A DNA stretch of 64,000 bases from Aquirufa rosea (GCF_004118285.1 NZ_SDHY01000008.1:60701-124700), one strand, 5' to 3'; counted from the first letter of the stretch, positions 26,858-35,870 are shown. A program made the numbers and translations. Notes: generated by a model from the letters alone, not told the origin.

Positions 26858-28291
26858 TTATAAAGTCCAGCCCGCGCGATACTCTCTTCTCACGAATTGG
26901 TTAGCTGGATCAAAATTCGTAATACGCATGTTAGCCGCATCCCAAGTTAGCTTCTGGCGACCGATGTACTTGGCATTTCTACCATCGCCTTCACGAAGCA
27001 TATAGGAACGAATGGCTAAGTTACCCATTAATACAGACTCTGTGAATGGACCCGCATAATCAAATGGAGAACTCACTTCCATTTTACCGAAGCCAGCTTT
27101 ACAAGCTTCAACCCACTGTGTATTATGTCCGCTATCACCCCCAGCTACGCGAGGCAATTTGGCTTTTGGAAGCTCCTCTGCAGGAACTTGCTTTCCATTT
27201 TTAAATACTTTTGGATACATACCGTAGGTTCCACAAGTCATGATTCCTTTAGTACCAATCAAAATTACCCCATTAGAACCATCTGGATCACCAATCACCT
27301 CAGAAGTAGGGATTCCGTCTGGATGTGGTGCACGTAAACCACCATCATACCAAGTTAAAGTTACAGGGGATGGATTGCGCTTAGTAGCTCCGTAGTGCAA
27401 GGTAACCATGGAAGATGGAGGACATCCTTCTGGAATCCACTCAGGTACCCAGTCATTTAAGAATACAGATCCCACAGAACATTCTACATCGATGGCATCA
27501 CGAATACCTAATACTTTAAAAGGAGGGTCTAATAAGTGACAACCCATATCTCCCAAAGCTCCAGTACCATAATCCCACCATCCTCTCCATTTGAATGGTA
27601 ACAAGGCAGGGTTGTATTCACGGTATTTAGCAGGCCCCAACCATAAATCCCAATCTAGTTCTTTAGGTACTTCAAAGCCTGCAGATGGATATTTAATTCC
27701 TTGTGGCCAAACTGGGCGGTTAGTCCAAACTTGAACTGTATGTACTTTCCCAATAACACCCCCATCAAACCACTCAATCATGGTTCTTACACCGTCTCCG
27801 GATGAACCTTGATTTCCCATTTGGGTAACCACTTGCATTTCTCTGGCTTTCTCGGCAATAACACGAGCCTCATAAATATCGTGAGCTAAAGGCTTTTGAA
27901 CATAGACGTGCTTCTTACGGCGCATAGCTTCCATGGCAATAGTAGCATGAGTATGGTCAGGAGTAGACACGATTACTGCATCTACGTTGTTTCCTTCTTT
28001 ATCTAATGCTGCACGGAAATCTTTATAATAATTGGCTTTAGGTAAGTCTTTCTTTATTCTAGCAACCTGACGATCATCTACATCTACAATCGCGACGATG
28101 TTTTCAGCCCCCTTGTTGTAAGAATTCATGATATCACTATACCCTTTTCCTCCTCCACCAATACCCATGATATTTAATTTATCCGAAGGTGCTTGATATC
28201 CTTTACCAAGTACGTGACGAGGAACAATGTAAAACGACGCAGCTGCGACAGACGCATTTTTTAAAAAATTTCGTCTAGAATGATTACTCAT
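26858..28291 (-). CDS. Tat-exported Gfo/Idh/MocA-family oxidoreductase
   Basis: The 477-residue protein has a twin-arginine leader (SRRNFLKNASVAAASFYIVP), a Rossmann domain (NIMGIGGGGKGYSDI, then VAIVDVDDRQVARI and VIVSTPDHTHATIAMEAM) and the active-site YVQKPLAHDIYEAR, where the lysine of the EKP motif is kept. The C-terminal half holds WDLWLGPAKYREYNPALLPFKWRGWWDYGTGALGDMGCHLLD, the long loop and GDMGxH motif typical of exported family members of Bacteroidota and Planctomycetes. It probably oxidises or reduces a sugar derivative in the periplasm with bound NAD(P). It is a single gene with its own terminator. Confidence 0.9.
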   Translation of the reverse strand: MSNHSRRNFLKNASVAAASFYIVPRHVLGKGYQAPSDKLNIMGIGGGGKGYSDIMNSYNKGAENIVAIVDVDDRQVARIKKDLPKANYYKDFRAALDKEGNNVDAVIVSTPDHTHATIAMEAMRRKKHVYVQKPLAHDIYEARVIAEKAREMQVVTQMGNQGSSGDGVRTMIEWFDGGVIGKVHTVQVWTNRPVWPQGIKYPSAGFEVPKELDWDLWLGPAKYREYNPALLPFKWRGWWDYGTGALGDMGCHLLDPPFKVLGIRDAIDVECSVGSVFLNDWVPEWIPEGCPPSSMVTLHYGATKRNPSPVTLTWYDGGLRAPHPDGIPTSEVIGDPDGSNGVILIGTKGIMTCGTYGMYPKVFKNGKQVPAEELPKAKLPRVAGGDSGHNTQWVEACKAGFGKMEVSSPFDYAGPFTESVLMGNLAIRSYMLREGDGRNAKYIGRQKLTWDAANMRITNFDPANQFVRREYRAGWTL

Positions 28292-28481
28292 ATTGTTTGC
28301 TAGTTTTAAAGGTTATTAATTATCAAAGAATTGCCACATTGAGTATGATGACAATTCTTCATTTAGCAAAGTAAAATTCTCAAAAAAACTTTAAAAGACA
28401 AATCTATTTCTTGAAATTTTACTACATCAATAGCTCTCTCTCTGGCACGAGAACAGGTCGCCATTTTATTGGGCATAAAAA

Positions 28482-28507
28482 AAGGGGCTTGCTCTCGCAA
28501 ACCCCTT
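28482..28507 (-). terminator. Terminator of rpsA
   Basis: On the minus strand a stem AAGGGG-T-TTGC / GCAA-G-CCCCTT around a GAGA tetraloop lies 20 bases after the rpsA stop and is followed by TTTTTTT. This is a textbook intrinsic terminator. Confidence 0.9.
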
Positions 28508-28526
28508 CCAGCAAACCTTAATTTAC

Positions 28527-30356
28527 TTATTCAGCTTTCTTGGATTTTTTCTCCAATTTTTTAATCGCTTGAGCACGCTCAGCACCTTCCATCTGCTCTT
28601 TCAATGCAGATAAAGCACCGATATCACCCATGGTAGATTTTTCAGCTGTAACGGTTGTCTTGTCAGAAGACTTCGCAGCAGCCTTTTTCTTTTCTGGCTT
28701 GGCAGCAGCTACTTCCTCTGCAGTTGGAGCAGTGAAAGTGCGTGTGTGAGAAAGAATAATCTTACGATCATCTTTTTGGAATTCAGTAACGATGAAATCC
28801 AATGCCTCGCCTACCTCAGCCACTGACTCGTCAGCTTTCACCAACTGCTTCAATGGAGCTAAACCTTCAATACCATATGGCAACTCCAATACGGCCATCT
28901 TATCATTTTTAGAAATGATAGTAGCCTTGTGAGAAGAACCTACCGTAAATACACTTTCAAATGTATCCCAAGGATTCTCTTCTAATTGCTTGTGTCCAAG
29001 AGCCAAACGACGGTTATCTGCATCTAATTCGATTACGATTACGTCTAATGAATCTCCAACTTTAACAAACTCAGATGGATGCTTGATTTTCTTAGTCCAA
29101 GATAAATCAGATACGTGAACTAGGCCATCGATACCTTCTTCTAACTCAAGGAATAATCCAAAGTTAGTTAAGTTACGAACCGTTCCTTTATGCTTAGTAC
29201 CTACTGCATATTTAGACAATAAATCAGTTTTTGTCCAAGGATCTTCAGTCAATTGCTTGATACCTAAAGACATCTTGCGCTCAGCACGATCTAATGTCAA
29301 CACGACAGCTTCCATTTCGTCACCTACTTTCAAGAAATCTTGTGGGTTACGTAAGTGCTGAGACCATGACATTTCTGACACGTGGATTAAACCTTCAACA
29401 CCTGGTAAAACTTCTAAAAATGCACCGTAATCTGCTACGTTAACAATCTTACCCTTTACCTTAGATCCAACTTCCACGTCAGCAGCTAATGCTTCCCAAG
29501 GATGAGCTTGTAATTGCTTCATACCTAAAGAAATACGCTTCTTGTTCTCATCGAAATCTAACACAACCACTTGAATCTTCTGATCCAATTTCAACACCTC
29601 TTGTGGGTGGTTGATACGACCCCATGAGATATCTGTGATATGTAATAGACCATCTACACCACCTAAGTCGATGAACACACCGAAATTAGTCATGTTCTTG
29701 ATCACACCTTCTAATACTTGACCCTTGTCTAAGTTGTTCAAGATTAATTGACGCTGCTCCTCTAGATCTTTCTCGATCAATACTTTATGAGAAACAACCA
29801 CGTTGTCGTTGGTATGGTTAATCTTAACTACCTTAACCTCCATGTTCTTTCCAACAAAAATGTCGAAATCACGGATAGGCTTAACATCAATTTGAGAACC
29901 TGGCAAGAAAGCCTCGATTCCAAAAATATCGACGATCAAACCACCTTTTGTACGACGCTTCACGAAACCATTGATAATGGTATCTTCTTCTAAAGCACGC
30001 TCAATGTTGATCCATGCTCCCATTACTTTCGCAAGCTTACGGGAAAGAATCAATTGGCCATTTGAGTCCTCTTGGTTTTCAATATACACTTCTACTTCGT
30101 CGCCTGCCTTCAAATCTGGCATATCACGGAATTCTGAAGCAGATACCAAACCATCAGATTTGAATCCAATGTTTACAATAACTTCACGGTCTGTTTTGCT
30201 CACCACGATACCTTTCACCACTTCCTTCTCAGTAACCGAATTCAAAGTAGCCTCAATGGCTGCTTCCATTTGTTTCTTTTGTTCAGCAGAGTAATTACCA
30301 CCGAAACCTTTACCATCGACCTGATCCCAGTCGAAATCTTTTTGTTTATTAGACAT
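28527..30356 (-). CDS. rpsA: 30S ribosomal protein S1
   Basis: Binds mRNA at the ribosome's platform during initiation. The protein has six S1 (OB-fold) repeats; in order they begin near VKGIVVSKTDREVIVNIG, INGFVKRRTKGGLIVDIF, LEGVIKNMTNFGVFIDLGG, VKGKIVNVADYGAFLEV, HKGTVRNLTNFGLFLEL and HKATIISKNDKMAVLEL. A Lys/Ala-rich low-complexity tail (about 60 residues) follows. I choose the ATG giving MSNKQKDFDWDQVDG (609 residues); an in-frame ATG 39 bases upstream would add MLAQRVDVLRAKN, and both lie downstream of the promoter, so the start is not settled. S1 in this phylum works without Shine-Dalgarno pairing. Confidence 0.95.
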   Translation of the reverse strand: MSNKQKDFDWDQVDGKGFGGNYSAEQKKQMEAAIEATLNSVTEKEVVKGIVVSKTDREVIVNIGFKSDGLVSASEFRDMPDLKAGDEVEVYIENQEDSNGQLILSRKLAKVMGAWINIERALEEDTIINGFVKRRTKGGLIVDIFGIEAFLPGSQIDVKPIRDFDIFVGKNMEVKVVKINHTNDNVVVSHKVLIEKDLEEQRQLILNNLDKGQVLEGVIKNMTNFGVFIDLGGVDGLLHITDISWGRINHPQEVLKLDQKIQVVVLDFDENKKRISLGMKQLQAHPWEALAADVEVGSKVKGKIVNVADYGAFLEVLPGVEGLIHVSEMSWSQHLRNPQDFLKVGDEMEAVVLTLDRAERKMSLGIKQLTEDPWTKTDLLSKYAVGTKHKGTVRNLTNFGLFLELEEGIDGLVHVSDLSWTKKIKHPSEFVKVGDSLDVIVIELDADNRRLALGHKQLEENPWDTFESVFTVGSSHKATIISKNDKMAVLELPYGIEGLAPLKQLVKADESVAEVGEALDFIVTEFQKDDRKIILSHTRTFTAPTAEEVAAAKPEKKKAAAKSSDKTTVTAEKSTMGDIGALSALKEQMEGAERAQAIKKLEKKSKKAE

Positions 30357-30434
30357 ATTTTTTGCCCTGAGTACATCAACACGCTGGGCTAACATGCTGA
30401 AATTTAGATTAATAATTAATTTTTAAATGGGGTG

Positions 30435-30464
30435 CAAAGATACATAAAAAAATTTCATATTCAA
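30435..30464 (-). promoter_or_regulatory. rpsA promoter (TTG-N19-TATCTTTG)
   Basis: On the minus strand TTG (complement of 30462-30464), a 19-base spacer and TATCTTTG (complement of 30435-30442) match the Bacteroidota TTTG/TAnnTTTG consensus exactly at the -7 box. Transcription should begin near 30429, leaving a leader of about 33 or 72 bases depending on the start codon. Confidence 0.8.
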
Positions 30465-30503
30465 CTGAAATCCTTAAATTAGAAGTCTCAAGACCATGAT
30501 AAC

Positions 30504-31655
30504 ATGAAAAAAATTACCAATTGGCTGCCAATTGCCTTACTTTGTACCACATTTTTATCCATTTCATTACTAGCAAAACCTATTAAAGGCCCTATGTCCC
30601 TTACATCCAAACCATTCGGTAAAACACAAGCCGGAGAAGCTGTTACCCTGTATACCCTCAAAAATAAATCTGGCATGGAAGTTCAGATCATGAATTATGG
30701 AGGTATCATCACGAAGATTTTATGCCCTGACAAATACAACAAAATCGAAGATATTGTCTTGGGCTACGAAACCCTGGCAGAATATGAAAAAGGCTCTCCC
30801 TATTTTGGAGCGATTATCGGTCGTTATGGTAACCGTATTGCTAAAGGGAAATTTAGTCTAGATGGTAAAAACTACGAATTATATACCCAGAATATGGGAA
30901 ACCACCTGCACGGAGGGAAAGTGGGCTTCGATAAAGTGGTTTGGAAAGTGTTAGTCGCGGAAGGTGACGACACCGGTTCCAAATTGGTACTTTCTTACCT
31001 TTCCAAAGATGGAGAGGAAGGATACCCGGGCAATTTGCAAGTTCAAGTAACTTATACCTTGAGCCCTGCCAATGAACTGGGGATAGAATACAAAGCTACC
31101 ACAGATAAAGCCACCGTATTGAATTTAAGTAACCACACCTATTTCAATCTATCCGGAAACGCCAAAAGAGATATCACGGGCCATCAAGTTCAATTAAAAG
31201 CCAACAAATTGGTGGCGGTGGATGAGACTTTAATTCCAACAGGTGAACTGGTGGACGTGAAAGGTGGCCCATTTGATTTCCTTCAACCACATGTAATATC
31301 TGAAAGAATTGATGCAGATGATATACAAATTAAGCGTGGCGGTGGATACGACCACTGCGTTGTGTTTGATAAAGCCCCTGGAGTATTTGCCAAAGTGGGC
31401 AAGGTAGTTGATCCTGTTTCTGGTAGAAGCTTAGAATTATCAACTTCCGAACCTGCCACTCAATTTTATACGGGCAACTTTTTAAATGGAACTTACCAAG
31501 GTAAGTATGGAGTGAGTTATACCAAAAGAATGGGCTTTTGCTTGGAAACAGAACATTTCCCAGATTCCCCGAATCACCCAAATTTCCCAAGTACCGTGTT
31601 ACGACCAGGTCAAACTTATTCCAGCAAAACAATTTATCAATTTGCTCATGAATAA
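30504..31655 (+). CDS. galM: Aldose 1-epimerase (mutarotase), exported
   Basis: Interconverts alpha and beta anomers of galactose and glucose. The 383-residue precursor has a signal peptide (about residues 1-24, ending LLAKP), so it acts in the periplasm, unlike the E. coli enzyme. Family motifs are VQIMNYGGIITKI, YFGAIIGRYGNRIAKGKF with the conserved Arg, GNHLHGG with a catalytic His, LSNHTYFNLSG with the second His, and the catalytic Glu in CLETEHFPDSPNHPNFPST. The gene is monocistronic and its transcript ends in the palindromic repeat at 31689 followed by a T run. Confidence 0.93.
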   Translation: MKKITNWLPIALLCTTFLSISLLAKPIKGPMSLTSKPFGKTQAGEAVTLYTLKNKSGMEVQIMNYGGIITKILCPDKYNKIEDIVLGYETLAEYEKGSPYFGAIIGRYGNRIAKGKFSLDGKNYELYTQNMGNHLHGGKVGFDKVVWKVLVAEGDDTGSKLVLSYLSKDGEEGYPGNLQVQVTYTLSPANELGIEYKATTDKATVLNLSNHTYFNLSGNAKRDITGHQVQLKANKLVAVDETLIPTGELVDVKGGPFDFLQPHVISERIDADDIQIKRGGGYDHCVVFDKAPGVFAKVGKVVDPVSGRSLELSTSEPATQFYTGNFLNGTYQGKYGVSYTKRMGFCLETEHFPDSPNHPNFPSTVLRPGQTYSSKTIYQFAHE

Positions 31656-31688
31656 ATGAGTGAAAATATTAAAGCTGAATTGTAACTT

Positions 31689-31729
31689 AACGCTGTCAAG
31701 GTTCTAAACCTTGACAGCGTTGCTTTTTT
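31689..31729 (+). repeat. 33-bp palindromic dispersed repeat, copy 2, acting as terminator of galM
   Basis: The palindrome (31689-31721; arms AACGCTGTCAAGGTT and AACCTTGACAGCGTT with a single inner mismatch) is followed on the plus strand by GCTTTTTTT and so can terminate galM. It also overlaps the 3' end of the convergent mazG: read on the minus strand it encodes Asn-Ala-Val-Lys-Val and the TAG stop. This is the only one of the four copies that enters a coding frame. Confidence 0.85.
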
Positions 31730-32507
31730 TAGCCTCTTCCCAAAAAATATCCATTTCAGCTAAGCTCATATCTGAGAGGTTTTTACCCACTTCTTTGGCT
31801 CTCTTTTCCAAATACTGAAAACGATAAATAAATTTACGGTTTGTCCGCTCCACTGCTGTCTCTGGATTAATGTCAATAAATCGTGCAAAATTAACCAAGC
31901 TGAAAATCAAATCGCCCAATTCCCCCTCAGCCGACTTTTTCTCTTCCTCTGTCAATTCCTTACCTACAAACGTTTCCTTAAATTCGCCTAATTCTTCCTC
32001 TACCTTAGCCCAAACTTGATTTTTCTCATCCCAGTCAAAACCCGCTCCTCGGGCTTTTTCTTGAATACGCATGGCTTTTACTAAAGCAGGCAAAGAGCCA
32101 GGAACTCCTGACAAAACAGATTCATTTCCTTCTTTTAATTTTAGAGCTTCCCAATTGGCCTTGACCTCTTCCTCGGTATTCGCTTGAACATCTCCATAAA
32201 TATGTGGATGCCTTGAGATCAATTTTTCAGCTATGCCATCCAGCACATCTTTCACATCAAAAGCCTTACTCTCAAATCCAATTTTACTGTAAAACACCAA
32301 GTGTAAAAACAAATCCCCTATTTCCTTCTTAACCTCGTTCAAATCCCCCTCCAAAATAGCATCTGATAGTTCATAGGTTTCCTCAATGGTCAAATGCCTC
32401 AAACTTTCAAGGGTTTGTTTTTTATCCCAAGGACATTTCTCCCTCAAATCGTCCATAATACACAATAAACGGTCAAATGCCTGGGCAGCTTCTGGGTATC
32501 TCATCAT
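31704..32507 (-). CDS. mazG: Nucleoside triphosphate pyrophosphohydrolase MazG
   Basis: Hydrolyses noncanonical or excess NTPs to NMP and pyrophosphate. The 267-residue product has two MazG repeats: residues 10-115 with CPWDKKQTLESLRHLTIEETYELSDAI and EVKKEIGDLFLHLVFYSKI (ExxE-12-ExxD metal site), and residues 130-250 with KVEEELGEFKE and EGELGDLIFSLVNFARF. Length and motif order agree with E. coli MazG (263). The final five residues and stop come from the palindromic repeat, so the natural C-terminus was replaced or extended. No partner gene. Confidence 0.94.
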   Translation of the reverse strand: MMRYPEAAQAFDRLLCIMDDLREKCPWDKKQTLESLRHLTIEETYELSDAILEGDLNEVKKEIGDLFLHLVFYSKIGFESKAFDVKDVLDGIAEKLISRHPHIYGDVQANTEEEVKANWEALKLKEGNESVLSGVPGSLPALVKAMRIQEKARGAGFDWDEKNQVWAKVEEELGEFKETFVGKELTEEEKKSAEGELGDLIFSLVNFARFIDINPETAVERTNRKFIYRFQYLEKRAKEVGKNLSDMSLAEMDIFWEEAKKSNAVKV

Positions 32508-32510
32508 TTT

Positions 32511-32675
32511 TTATGGTGCTCTATAAGCATAAAATCGTGCATACTCTACTTCATTTTTGAAAGAGAAAACCCTGTCATCCACCCCTTCTAATCCTCCCCA
32601 ACTTCCTCCTTCGGCTATAATCATCAACAAATACATCTTTTGGAAAAATGGCCAAATTTTAGATGCTTTAACATT
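32511..32675 (-). pseudogene. C-terminal remnant of a second GH16 glucanase gene
   Basis: A minus-strand frame ending at the TAA at 32511 encodes VKASKIWPFFQKMYLLMIIA-EGGSWGGLEGVDD-RVFSFKNEVEYARFYAYRAP. It aligns with the last 45 residues of the intact neighbouring GH16 protein (WPFDKKQHLLLNIAVGGNWG and so on), with about half the positions identical including GGxWGGxxGVD. A TGA stops the frame just upstream and the other ~240 residues are absent. The gene was probably a tandem duplicate, now deleted but for its tail. Confidence 0.8.
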
Positions 32676-32844
32676 TCATCAATTTATTCACTCCATACCA
32701 CTAACTCTCTAAATTATTTTGAACATAAAATTCAAAAATTATTTTCAATCATTTGAATAATTCCTTACCTGTACATCAAAAATTAAAATCAAGAACTTGA
32801 TGAAAAAGGTGCAATTATATTAGATGAAAAAACGTTGTTAAGCT
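32676..32844. other. AT-rich spacer between the GH16 remnant and the palindromic repeat
   Basis: No open frame, RNA gene or promoter was recognised here; it may include further decayed GH16 sequence or upstream DNA of the lost gene, but I could not align it. Confidence 0.4.
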
Positions 32845-32877
32845 AACGCTGTCAAGGTTTAAAACCTTGACAGCGTT
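32845..32877. repeat. 33-bp palindromic dispersed repeat, copy 3 (perfect)
   Basis: This is the perfect version: two 16-base arms (AACGCTGTCAAGGTTT and its complement) around a single A. It lies 11 bases beyond the stop codon of the minus-strand GH16 gene. No T run follows on the minus strand, so termination there would have to rely on the hairpin alone. Confidence 0.9.
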
Positions 32878-32887
32878 GTGGAAAAAA

Positions 32888-33751
32888 TCAATTCTTCAAT
32901 CCATACACCCTCACGTAATCTATCAACATCTTGGCCGGGAATATTGACTCATCCACCCCTTTTTGACCTCCCCAATTTCCCCCTACTGCGATATTCAGCA
33001 AAAGATGTTGTTTCTTATCAAATGGCCATTCCTCCCAGCCTTTCTTCGTATTTTGAAAAGTAAAGTACGGCTTCCCATCAATATACGTTTTAATGTATTC
33101 CGGAGTCCAGTCGATTTGATATACATGAAAAACCTTATCAAAATCAGGCACCACGGTGGTATTCGCTTTTTGGGTATTGATGACATGATTAAAGGCTTTG
33201 GTGTGCACCGTGGCATGTACCACACCTGGGTCATAACCTACGTGCTCCATGATATCTATTTCCCCATTATCCGGCCAATAAGCATTACCGTAGTCTGACT
33301 GACTTGCTAAAGTCCAAATAGCAGGCCAAGTTCCCAATCCAGCTGGCAATTTTGCCCTTACCTCAACTCGTCCATACATGAAATCTTGTTTCCCCTTTGT
33401 CACTAGTCTGGCAGAGGTGAAATTTTTGCCCCCAAAACTTTCCTTTTTTGCTTCGATGGTCAACATTCCATTCTCCACATGAGCATTGTCCAAATCGGCT
33501 TTAGTGTAGTATTGTAATTCATTATTCCCCCAACCCGAACCTCCTACATCATAAGACCATATTTTATCATTAGGTAAGCCCGCCTGTTCAAACTCGTCTG
33601 CCCAAACTGGATTGCTAGTAAAAGTATACTCTTTAGGGGCTTGAGTTTGTATAGATTGAATATCGAGAGGTTCAGGTAGATCAGAACTTTGTTTACAGGC
33701 TAAAAAAATAAGCAAAACAAGGCCTCCAAATAAGAAAATTCTCTTTTTCAT
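32888..33751 (-). CDS. GH16 beta-glucanase lipoprotein (laminarinase-like)
   Basis: A 287-residue secreted glycoside hydrolase of family 16. The lipoprotein signal ends LLIFLACKQSS, with Cys19 as the lipid anchor, so the enzyme sits on the outer or inner membrane. The catalytic motif is GEIDIMEHVGYD: Glu164 nucleophile, Asp166 helper and Glu169 acid/base, in the ExDxxE spacing of laminarinases and lichenases. WAIWTL-type substrate strand (GTWPAIWTLAS) and the terminal LLLNIAVGGNWGG are as in endo-1,3-beta-glucanases. It lies beside the remnant of a paralogue. Beta-1,3-glucan such as laminarin is the likely substrate, but GH16 also covers agarases and carrageenases. Confidence 0.92.
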   Translation of the reverse strand: MKKRIFLFGGLVLLIFLACKQSSDLPEPLDIQSIQTQAPKEYTFTSNPVWADEFEQAGLPNDKIWSYDVGGSGWGNNELQYYTKADLDNAHVENGMLTIEAKKESFGGKNFTSARLVTKGKQDFMYGRVEVRAKLPAGLGTWPAIWTLASQSDYGNAYWPDNGEIDIMEHVGYDPGVVHATVHTKAFNHVINTQKANTTVVPDFDKVFHVYQIDWTPEYIKTYIDGKPYFTFQNTKKGWEEWPFDKKQHLLLNIAVGGNWGGQKGVDESIFPAKMLIDYVRVYGLKN

Positions 33752-33829
33752 TTTTAACTATTTTAAAATAAAATTAAGGAGAATCAGCTCAAAATTCCTA
33801 ATTTAATTAGCCATTTTACCCGCCAAGCT

Positions 33830-35854
33830 ATGGATTTCAAATTAGTATCTTCCTATCAACCCACTGGTGACCAACCAACAGCCATTAAACAATTAGTTGA
33901 AGGGGTTCATAGGCAGGAACTAGCCCAAACCTTGCTAGGCGTAACAGGCTCTGGAAAAACATTTACCATCGCCAATGTGATCCAAGAAATAAACCGACCG
34001 ACCCTTATCCTGAGTCATAACAAAACATTAGCAGCTCAACTTTACGGAGAGTTCAAATCCTTCTTTCCTGAAAACGCCGTTGAATATTTTATATCCTATT
34101 ACGACTATTATCAACCCGAGGCATTTATACCAACCACTGGCACTTACATAGAAAAAGATCTATCCATCAATCAAGAAATAGAAAAATTACGCTTAGCTAC
34201 TACCTCGTCATTGATGTCTGGAAGAAGAGATATTATTGTGGTCGCTTCAGTTTCTTGCATATACGGTATGGGAAACCCCGATGAATATCGAAACTCGATT
34301 TTACGGATTGGAGTAGGAGAAACAATTTCTCGGAATCAATTTCTATTCCGATTAGTGGAAATATTGTATGCCCGAACAGAGGGGGAATTTCAGCGTGGTA
34401 CCTTTCGGGTAAAGGGAGATACCGTGGATATTTTCTTAGCATATGCTGACTTCGGTTATAGATTCCTGTTTTTGGGGGATGAAATAGAAGAAATTCATCG
34501 CATAGATCCATGGACAGGTAAAAAAATCTCCTCTGAGCGAATGGTTGCCATTTTCCCCGCTAATTTATTTGTAACAGGAAGAGAAACCCTCAATCAAGCC
34601 ATTTCCTTTATTCAAGCCGACCTCGTTGCACAAATTAAACACTTTGAATCCGAAGGTAGGCTGGTAGAAGCCGAGCGAATCAAACAAAGAACCGAATTTG
34701 ACATGGAAATGATGCGGGAACTGGGATATTGCTCGGGCATAGAGAATTATTCTCGCTATTTTGATCAAAGAAAAGCTGGGCAAAGACCCTTCTGCCTCCT
34801 CGATTTTTTCCCGGATGATTTCCTAATGGTGGTAGATGAAAGCCATGTCACCATGCCGCAAATCAGAGCTATGTGGGGAGGTGACCGTTCTAGAAAAGAA
34901 TCCTTGGTAGAATATGGATTTAGATTACCTTCTGCCTTGGATAATCGTCCTCTAACTTTTCAAGAGTTTGAAGATATCATTGGTCAAACCATTTTTGTCT
35001 CTGCAACTCCCTCTGACTATGAATTAAGAAGATCCGAGGGAGTAGTCGTGGAGCAAATCATACGCCCAACTGGACTATTAGATCCTCAAATAGAAGTACG
35101 ACCAACCAAAAATCAAATAGATGATTTATTGGATGAAATTTATGATCGGGTGAAAAAGAAAGAAAGGGTGCTCATCACCACCCTAACCAAGAGAATGGCA
35201 GAAGAACTATCTAAATACTTGGATCGAGTTGGGGTGAAAGGACGATATATTCACTCGGAAGTGAAATCTTTGGAACGAGTAGAAATCCTGAGAGAGCTTC
35301 GTTTGGGGGAATTTGACGTGTTGGTGGGAGTCAACTTATTACGGGAAGGATTAGACCTGCCAGAAGTATCCTTAGTCGCCATCATGGACGCAGACAAGGA
35401 AGGATTCTTACGAGATATCCGTTCCCTCATTCAGACTATTGGTAGAGCCGCAAGAAATGAAAATGGGAAAGTGTTAATGTATGCCGACCGTATTACAGGT
35501 TCCATGGAAAAAGCCATCTCCGAAACTAATCGTAGAAGGAAAATTCAAATGGAGTATAATGAGGCAAATGGCATTACTCCTAAAACCATCTGGAGAAGCC
35601 AAGATGAAATATTGGAACAAACGTCTATTGCGGACCGTATGGCCAAGCCTAGCAAAAATTACCAAATCCAAGCGGACAAACCTGCCATGGCAGCTGATCC
35701 ATTGTTAGCTTATATGTCAAAAGGGGACCTCATCAAACAAAGAGATCAAATCAAAAAAGAGATGGAGAAGGCCGCCAAAGAAATGGATTTCCCATTAGCC
35801 GCTAAATTCCGAGATGAATTACTCGCGATAGAAAAACTGGTCGAAGAAAAATAG
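33830..35854 (+). CDS. uvrB: Excinuclease ABC subunit B
   Basis: Damage-verifying helicase-like subunit of nucleotide excision repair. The 674-residue protein shows the Walker A motif LGVTGSGKTFTIAN (residues 36-50), the beta-hairpin with YYDYYQPEAFIPTTGTYIEKD, DESHVTMPQI (Walker B), SATPSDYEL, then helicase motifs ITTLTKRMAEELSKYL, VGVNLLREGLDLPEVSLVAIMDADKEGFLR and QTIGRAARN. A C-terminal UVR domain (about 630-670, LIKQRDQIKKEMEKAAKEMDFPLAAKFRDEL) binds UvrC. The length is typical. Monocistronic, ended by the hairpin at 35871. Confidence 0.98.
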   Translation: MDFKLVSSYQPTGDQPTAIKQLVEGVHRQELAQTLLGVTGSGKTFTIANVIQEINRPTLILSHNKTLAAQLYGEFKSFFPENAVEYFISYYDYYQPEAFIPTTGTYIEKDLSINQEIEKLRLATTSSLMSGRRDIIVVASVSCIYGMGNPDEYRNSILRIGVGETISRNQFLFRLVEILYARTEGEFQRGTFRVKGDTVDIFLAYADFGYRFLFLGDEIEEIHRIDPWTGKKISSERMVAIFPANLFVTGRETLNQAISFIQADLVAQIKHFESEGRLVEAERIKQRTEFDMEMMRELGYCSGIENYSRYFDQRKAGQRPFCLLDFFPDDFLMVVDESHVTMPQIRAMWGGDRSRKESLVEYGFRLPSALDNRPLTFQEFEDIIGQTIFVSATPSDYELRRSEGVVVEQIIRPTGLLDPQIEVRPTKNQIDDLLDEIYDRVKKKERVLITTLTKRMAEELSKYLDRVGVKGRYIHSEVKSLERVEILRELRLGEFDVLVGVNLLREGLDLPEVSLVAIMDADKEGFLRDIRSLIQTIGRAARNENGKVLMYADRITGSMEKAISETNRRRKIQMEYNEANGITPKTIWRSQDEILEQTSIADRMAKPSKNYQIQADKPAMAADPLLAYMSKGDLIKQRDQIKKEMEKAAKEMDFPLAAKFRDELLAIEKLVEEK

Positions 35855-35870
35855 AAAAGATTAGTCAAAA

